Positions 57,101 through 64,000 of a DNA stretch of 64,000 nt are shown in pieces. Below the pieces are notes generated by a model. That model searched no databases. It worked only from the letters and a program-made list of their open reading frames with translations, and was not told the DNA's origin. The translations under genes and the position numbers were made by a program. The DNA is from Dipylidium caninum (lineage: Eukaryota > Platyhelminthes > Cestoda > Cyclophyllidea > Dipylidiidae). Position 1 is the first letter of the stretch. Each line of letters opens with the position of its first letter. The stretch covers positions 1,302,001 to 1,366,000 of the forward strand of contig QEYB01000180.1 of the NCBI GenBank assembly GCA_017562135.1. Direction: 5' to 3'.

Positions 57101-60100
57101 AACTTCATTTGAGCTTACAGAAGGGAGGAGTAGAACCATCTCGCCGGAATTTTGTCTTCGTGGGAGGGGTGTATTGTTATTTTTGTCCCTTTCGGTAGAT
57201 GGTACCAGTTCACGCATCAGCACAACAGAACACGTGCACTTTTTCATGGCCCTCCCTACCGGATGAAATGCTAGCTGTGTTTATCCCTCAGAAACGGACT
57301 TATTATAGCCTCACACTAAATGAAATCAGGTTGAAGAAGAGAGGGGACTCACAGTGCTTCCTGTCTGCCCCAAAAGCAAAAAACCTCTCGGTTTTGGCCC
57401 TCGTCCCCTCCACCAGCAGAGCGGAAAACCATCTCTTTTACTGGAGATATTCTGCTCTCCTGCGCTCTCAGCTATGAGTGGTTCTAAGCCTGCACGCCGA
57501 TGTCGCTTTTCGTGCTTTGAGTTCCGTTAAGGCCACTCGGAGGGGGATCCTTGAGGTGACCCGATGTGTGAACCAAGAGGCTTCACCGACCGCTATCTTT
57601 AAGTATGGGGTGGGCACCTAAGTGAACCACTCGCGCTTTCAGACGCCCCGACGTGGTCCTTCCATTTTCGCAAGCCGATCATAGCTTTCTGCACACCAGG
57701 TCCCCCAGGCGCTGACGCGTCATCGTCGTGAAGAGTCATGCAGGTTGGCGGAGGCAGTTTCGCCTCTGCATCGCCTCATCCCACGTTGCCATCAGGCAGT
57801 CATTGGAGCAACTTACCTTCTGGGCGGCGTTGATCATGCGAAAAATGTTCCCGGGCACATTGGCATTTTCCCACTCAAAGTACCTGAAAGGCTTTTTACT
57901 CACTGTGGAACCCCACGGCAGCATATTTTTTTGGGCATACTTAGGCGGTGCGAAGACCTCTATGCTTGAGTGTGGGAATGTAGAAGAGGGCGGAGTGGAG
58001 AGAGGCAAGGGCAGTGGGGGCTCCGTGGCTGCGGGCGACCACAGTCACCATCGACACCATCCACTGGGCATGTCCTCACCACTGCTACTATGTAACTCCG
58101 CGGAGGTGGCAGCGGAAGGGGACCGGTCCCGACTGCGTTTGGAGACCCAGCTACGGCGTGAGTGCCTGGCCACCTGCCACACCCTTCACCGCCTCGACGC
58201 CCGCACCGAACGCCAGACTCGCTTTCTCCTCTCCGTCGACGCTACCGCCTGCTTCTCCCCCTCCTCCTCCGCCTCCTCGTCGTCCCCGTCGTCATCTTCG
58301 TCGCTCCGACACCTTACCGACTTCTGCCGCCTTCTCTGTCGTGTTTTCACCTGCTTGCCCGAGAGCAACTCGGGCTCGCCCTGGCATTTCAGCCATCCAG
58401 ACGGTGCGGAGCAGGAGGTAGGCATTACCAGCCCACATTCGACGCCACCGCACTTGGGCAAAAAGCGGGAAGTTTCCGTCATATGAGAATTTAATTGAGC
58501 TAGGTCCTTCCGCTGTTCCTCGTTCCCATAACTTGATGGTGAAGGAATAGGAGCCGATAAGACGAATGTGATTGTCTAGGCTGACAATGGGAAAGGAACA
58601 GTTACTTCTAACTTTCAGAAGGACGCGTCAACACCGAAACATGCGGTGGATGTCGGGCCAGGCATGCCAAATGTATTTGTCCTCCTCGTGTGTGAACAGG
58701 ACATGTCGCCGCCCTGCGGCCAGCAGGAGGAGTCCGCGCATGTGCACGACTACTGGCAGGCAGCGCTCGACGCCTGCCACCTAACCGTCTTCCTCGACGA
58801 ACCGACGCAGGGCCTACACGATGCCAGAGGCGGCGCCGATCCCGACAGCCTCGCAGTAAGCAGTGCATTACCCGTGTGCATTACCCGTGTGCATTTTCCA
58901 TGCCCGGTTCTGCACATGTGACATGAGTTTTGTGATGCACCCGAGAAAACAGAAGGAGGATGCCTACGGAGGCGCAACCGCCCTCCTCAGCTCGGAAGCA
59001 TCCCAAGGTTTTTGTGTTCTGGGGAGGAATCGCGGCCTCCAAAATGTCCGGAGCTTGACTTACACTCGTCACCGTTCCTATAGTCTTAACTCCTCCCCAA
59101 TAGTAAGGAATCATTTTTCAAGGAGTAATTTGAGCCAGAGAACTGAAGACGCGTACCCTCCTCACCGTGTCCTCAACACTGTAGAGGAATTTTCTTCCAC
59201 CTTTCAGGAACCGCGCTGTTCGCCTAAGGGTTATAATCAGTCGGCGCCCAATTCGCAGCCTCTTCTGTGGCCGCCGAACTTGTCCTTCCCCGAGTTCTTC
59301 ATTGAAAAGCATCCCCTGGCTGACATAAACATGATGAAACTGAAGCATCTTCTGACCCACATGGGCTTCCTAGGTGCGTGGTGACCGACCTCCCGATATC
59401 TTTTAATACACAAGATGGAGGGACAGTCGGAATATGCTCCGCCTGTCGCGTATTTTGAGCTTTGAACCGCGTGGATGCAATGATCGTCCTCATGTCGTGC
59501 ATAAGTCTCGTTATCGTCGCGATTCGCATGACCTGTCCAACACAGCAAACAACAGCCACAGTTGCCTCGGTCGAGCACACGAGCATTCCGCGCGAACACG
59601 AATCTCTCCTCCTGAGGGAGGCAAAAACACCCTCACTTCTACCTTACCGTGGGCGCCTATGCTCATTAACAGTTCGACCGTGTAGGCAAACTGAGGACGC
59701 GAAGATGTGCATGCTGAGCACTTTTTAAAGAAGATAAATCGGCCGACCTTTGGAGATGAGCCTCGCACCTGTGCTAATGCCGGGGGGCGAAAGTGTGGTG
59801 ACGACAAATGATGGTTATCGAATTAAGTGAGAACATTTGTCTCTGTTTCATGAAAAACTAGAAAAATTTACACTATTGCTTTATCGCATTAGGTATACCT
59901 TACAAAAAGGGTACGTCTCCTCCAGGTTGAGTAGAAGGTCATCATCTTCCGAAGCCCACGCTGGCAGCATGAGGAAGGAAAAGCCTCCACTCGCTTAGGC
60001 ATGCACAGGTGCGGACACGCATGTTCACGGAGGTGCGGAGCAGTCATTTGAAGGGAGAAGTCAACTCGGCAGGCAGCGGGTCTGGCTTGCGAACGGGTGG

Positions 60101-63100
60101 GCTAGTCCGCCTGCCAGTGGCCCACCCCTCGCCAGAGGAGCGGCAACCTCCACCTCGGCAAGGGGTGGGAAGCCGCTTGCGAACATGTGCCAAGGGCAGT
60201 TCCTACTAGTGCCATAACACTAAATTATACCCGCTCTGGTTGACAGTGGAGGGCGAATTGCAACTAACGGGCCAGGGCTGAGGCGGGGGTTGGGGCTGCG
60301 GTCGCAGTGTGGACTATCGTTCACGTCTACCTTGACATTTGAAGGTCGAATGCTGAAGACAGGGGAGGACAAAGTTGCATGGAGATCCTTATTGGAGGCG
60401 GCAACGACGTGGTCGTGCCTTATGGTGCACTGGCCATTCCACACGGCCTGGCTAAGTCTCTTCCTGGAGGAACATTACTCCTGCGTGCAGCACCATACAG
60501 CCGATGGGTCGCACAGTGGAGGTGGTGCTGAACACAATGCGGAGGCGCTGGGCTCGGAGGAGGACGAGGATGCTACCACCATCTCCACTACTAGCCAACC
60601 TGTCCTCCCGAATGACACACTTCCTATGCTCTACTCGCGCGTTCTCGAACGGTACGCTGTCCGCACCACCGAACACCATCCCCTAACGCTTTTTCAAAGT
60701 TCCCTAAGGGCTATGCATTCCGCGCCCTCATTATATCACCGCCAGTATAGAGCTTGGAGCTTGAGCGCCATCCATTCCGACAGATGGACCTCAACCGTCC
60801 ACTCGACGGTTCGCAGGGCAAGCCCGCAGCTGATGTGGGCGGTGCGGGTGCTGGAAAGCAGCATCATCCGCCGCAACAAATAGCGCACATTCCGTGAGTA
60901 AGAGATCAGATCTGCAACCCTGTGCCACTGGGGGCTGCAAGGAGCTATGCAGGGGTTGAGACGTGGAACTTTTGTCTGGGCGCTCAACGTTTCTTCTCCG
61001 CAGTTGAAACCTTATTAAGCAGCAGGACGCTTAAGCTGCTGGGTTACGCTAAGCAAAATTTCACCACAGCCGTGATTCTGTTAAGATGAGTAGCGTTTTG
61101 CACTTGTGCACCCCGGCGAATTAATACAGCAATGACCTAGGCTAGCACCGGCACTTCTGTCCTGTCGTGCGCGAAGCCTCGGTCCTCCACATCTGCAATC
61201 ACCAACTGCCCACCGCTCCCTCACTGCGACCGCCGGACACTGGCGAGGGCCGAGGAGCGCGGCGCTGCGGCTGTCGCAGATGGCGGCCCACGACTGCGAA
61301 CCCGAGCGTCTCGCAGCCCTTCTTCTTCATCGCGTTCCACCGCGTTCCCCCCCCCCTGCCTCCAGACCCGCACCGCCCCGGCTGCCAGCCAGGCCATCTC
61401 CGTGTCCCACTTGGTCGCCGTTATGGCCGCTTCGCCCCTGATGAACCCTAAGCTACGGACCTGCATTCAAGGTAGGCTGCTTTGAGAGGATTCCCTCTCT
61501 CGCAATTCATCCCAGTTGGCTGCAGTTCCATCAGGCGACGCGGGTCACAAATGCTAGCCCCACATCTGGTGACTTCGTAATGTCGGGAGACATTCGCTCC
61601 AAAACTCGTAGACAGCTAAGTAAGGCTGTTCCATGGGTTTCGAAGCGAATGTTGAGAAGGAAGAGTCGTCGGGTCCAGCCCAGGGTTAATGCTATTCCGA
61701 CGCCATCGTGGCTCCGAGGACGCCAACGCAGCCGCCACGCATGACAAAGGGGGTCTTTGTCGCCAAATATGGCAATGGCCTGCAGTAGCCGTCCTCGGGA
61801 GGAAGTCTGCGCTACACGTCATAGTGAGAGATACTCATTCGTCTCAAAGAATTCATAAGGAATAATCCCTACAGCCGCATGAAAACGTAAATCGGTTTTC
61901 GGTCGTCACTCGAGCAGAGAGTTCGCCAATTGAAGAAAGGTCTCTCCAGCAATTTTAGAAAGGTTCTTCCTCGGGTACAGCTTGCAGGTGAATATGGAAT
62001 ATACGTCCAATGCCTCTTTCTTTTAGCTTTCCTGAACGGACGTGGGTTTTCCCTCGTGCGAAGCAACAGTCGAGATCTGCATGGTAAGTCTCTGCTCCCC
62101 TTGACTCGGAACAACTCGCAGAGGTCGGTACGCGCGATGGCCGAGCGTCTTGCTGTTGCGTAAGCATAATTATGCAGTCGTCACACATGTCAGGCCAAAG
62201 TTTACCCTCTGTGCTCCTCGTCTTGTGGGCAGACTGCAACTTCAGCTCGCACACACCTCGATGATCGGAATTGCTTTTTGCTCAGACCGATTCACTTGAA
62301 CGGCTCGTCTTTATGCCGTGGAGTGTGCTCGCACACGCAGTGACAGCGGGCCTTGGCCACCGTGATGAGCCCGTAGGCCGCCCTGAGCTTGACTAGGCGA
62401 CGATGCAAACGGGGGCAGTGCGTCATACCGCGACTAGTGGTGGATCCTGTGGGCACCTGAGGAAGTTCATGCAAATCATCTGATTATTTCCCTTCTAGTA
62501 AATCGTAGTCTACAATCGTTGAAGGAGCGGGAATCTGACCTGCACTCTCACCCGGCCACTCGTCGAGGATACTGCCTTGGCCTGTCCGACTGAAGGTAAC
62601 TACCCCTGAAGGCCCGTCTGCATCTTAGGTGGGAACGTGGGTTTGTGTGGAGGCAGCCAGATAGGGTGTTTGCCTTGGGGTCCAACTGGGCACTACGAGC
62701 CTCGCTCACTCATCTTCCCCAAAGCCCACTGCCCGGTGTCCTCCAGCAGGTAAGCAAAGGGCGTCACTCATCGCCACCAAAAGTGCGCCCTCACCTGTGA
62801 AGTGTGCCGCAGCGGCGGTGGTGGCCCTCGGGCTCAACCAACCTGGGGTTCGTGCACGCACCAAACGCGTCCCGAAACAGCCACGCTGGCGCCGAAGGCG
62901 ACGGCTAACGACGAGGAGTTTACGCCATTTCGGCACACCTATTTTAGGAGACCTACCGCTCAAACGCCTGTCCTTGCTTTAGCGATACAACTTGCTCCAA
63001 TTAGTCGAAAGTCCTTTTTCATGGGGTTAAGTGCCAAGTCTGCAGATCTCACCATAGACACATTCGGTTTTTCCACCAACCTGTAATGCTCCCCAGTAAA

Positions 63101-64000
63101 AGGGGAAACTCGGCACATTGGCGGGGGGGGGGGGCGGCTCCTCTTCAAGCGCAACCTCGACTGCCTTTAGACCTATTCACAACCCAACGCAAAATCATCC
63201 ACACATTGCCTGCCTTCTTGTCTACCTGTGTTTAGCTCTCACTATAACGCTCCCCAATGTTTTAACTCAGAATGGACTGCCTCGGAAACCGCTGAGCAAG
63301 ATGACAGTGGACGAGATTTGCCGTCTGGTGGACGATATGACCGACCTTTACGGCAACTACCTGCGATACCGTTCTGCCTCCCTCTCCTCCTCCTCCAATA
63401 CCCTTGGAGGGCGGCAAAACTCGCCTCAGTCCACCTCTCGGTCCACCTCCATCGCAGCCTACTTGCTGCGTTTGCGCGCCCTGAATATCAGTGGAGCAGT
63501 ATTAACCGTGTGCAGTCTAACTGAATCGCTCCGACGCGAAATTGGAATGACCTTCGACGACTGGAAGCTCTTTTCCAGCCTTATAGTACACCTCAAGCGC
63601 CTGGAGAGCAGCGTGCCACAACCCCCGCCTCCCCCCCATAACTGCCACTGTGCCCAATCCGTGGGCGACCTGGTGAGCACGCGTATGCAGTGGCATCATT
63701 CCCGCCCGGTGCAACGCGAGGCAGCCGTCCTCTGCAGACCCAACGCGGACGCTTGGACCTCCGAATCTGTCCTGGCTGCTACCGGAGTGCAGCAGCGCTG
63801 GTGCCACACCAACTCCTGCTCCCGCTCGCCCCTTGACGGACGATGCAGCATCAGCGCCAGTAGCTCTGCAGACAGCACCAGCTGCATCTCCACAAGCCAG
63901 CAATGGCGAAGACCGCGTTCCCATCCGTCGTTACCGACGCAACAGCAAATGGCCGAGGAGGATGTGTTCCGCCTCTCCGGCGGCAGCTGCTCTGTCTACT
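54158..64000 (+). CDS. KIDINS220: KIDINS220/ARMS-like KAP-domain membrane protein (partial)
   Basis: KIDINS220 is a plasma-membrane scaffold for neurotrophin and Ras/MAPK signalling. Exons in phase: 54158-54374, 54973-55164, 55473-55623, 55865-55987, 56478-56527, 56659-56970, 57945-58417, 58619-58855, 59208-59373 and 60345-60651. Less certain are 60700-60744 and a Pro/Ala-rich linker from about 61240 to 61471; the last exon is 63236 to beyond the window. The segments follow the vertebrate order. They are ALADMIVSPYTALPALVGVF before the P-loop site, a first membrane pair (LPTILGLLFSYTSGLIFGW onward), FGG, RKACCLPAWV with a second pair, RQTRFLLSVDATAC (Walker B region), HDYW...HLTVFL, WPFHTAWLSLFLEE, and a SAM-like domain (MTVDEICRLVDDM ... 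LNISGAVLTVCSLTESL ... GMTFDDWKLFSSLIVHLKRLE). The Walker A site reads PDGTQRS, without the P-loop lysine. A Ser-rich insert follows Walker B, and another of about 30 residues splits the SAM-like domain. The 5' end and the 3' end are missing. Confidence 0.88.
56305..56333 (+). other. G-quadruplex-prone tract
   Basis: Five or more runs of three to four G separated by 1-4 bases (GGGCGGACGGGCGGGAGGGG and continuing) in the intron between two KAP exons, on the sense strand. It fits the usual G3+N1-7 rule. Confidence 0.6.
58863..58895 (+). repeat. 13-nt tandem repeat (2.5 copies)
   Basis: GTGCATTACCCGT occurs twice and then GTGCATT, just after the exon ending at 58855, within the intron. Confidence 0.85.
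61347..61356 (+). repeat. Run of ten C inside a candidate coding linker
   Basis: The run falls in the Pro/Ser/Ala-rich open frame that ends at the donor at 61472. Its length is prone to sequencing or replication slippage, which would shift the frame of this exon; this adds to the uncertainty in that part of the KIDINS220 model. Confidence 0.7.
63123..63134 (+). repeat. Run of twelve G
   Basis: A mononucleotide run in the intron about 100 nt before the SAM-domain exon. It is unlikely to affect coding but may be of uncertain length in the assembly. Confidence 0.8.

Noticed and set aside
57728..58486. 252-codon + open frame as a stand-alone gene
   Set aside because: Only its part from 57945 to 58417 matches KIDINS220; the rest is intron read-through on both sides.

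Overview
The window is animal nuclear DNA. Genes are split by GT-AG introns, several are intact orthologues of bilaterian genes, and I see no operons, tRNAs, rRNAs or CRISPR arrays. Seven spliced introns of only 30-46 nt occur beside multi-kilobase ones. That mix is best known from parasitic flatworms (tapeworms and flukes), so a platyhelminth is my best inference for the source. It is not proven by the sequence alone.

Layout. At 2-11 kb lie two tandem + strand genes for bZIP transcription factors; they look like paralogues, and each has a TATA-like box upstream. At 12.3-17.6 kb is a 12-exon EXT1-like exostosin (heparan sulfate polymerase) carrying one apparent 1-nt frameshift. At 18.6-24.2 kb (possibly to 26.1 kb) is protein phosphatase 1 catalytic subunit, with three 32-34 nt introns and one 4.6 kb GC-AG intron. 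At 27.4-28.3 kb on the minus strand is an RCCD1-like RCC1-repeat protein. At 30.5-30.8 kb is a tiny three-exon coiled-coil protein of unknown function. At 33.2-36.0 kb is the H4K20 monomethyltransferase KMT5A/SET8. At 38.7-43.7 kb is a neuronal calcium sensor (EF-hand) protein. At 45.4-49.1 kb on the minus strand is a complete M17 leucyl-aminopeptidase-like enzyme of the W07G4.4 type. From 54.2 kb to the window end is a KIDINS220/ARMS-like gene: KAP NTPase domain with four membrane segments, then a SAM-like domain. It runs off the window, and no ankyrin exons were recognised upstream of it.

The genes do not form one pathway; this is an ordinary mixed metazoan neighbourhood (signalling, chromatin, glycan synthesis, proteolysis). 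RCCD1 and KMT5A both act in chromatin or mitosis, and KIDINS220, NCS and PP1 are signalling proteins, but the adjacency is probably chance.

Composition changes along the window. About 5.5-36 kb is AT-rich with T-rich sense strands in the introns of + genes; about 36.5-64 kb is GC-rich, with many long chance ORFs on both strands. The points most worth a second look are the degenerate P-loop and apparent lack of ankyrin repeats in the KIDINS220 homologue, the EXT1 frameshift and altered DxD motif, the intron population, and the bZIP pair. I did not find a clearly new multi-gene system.
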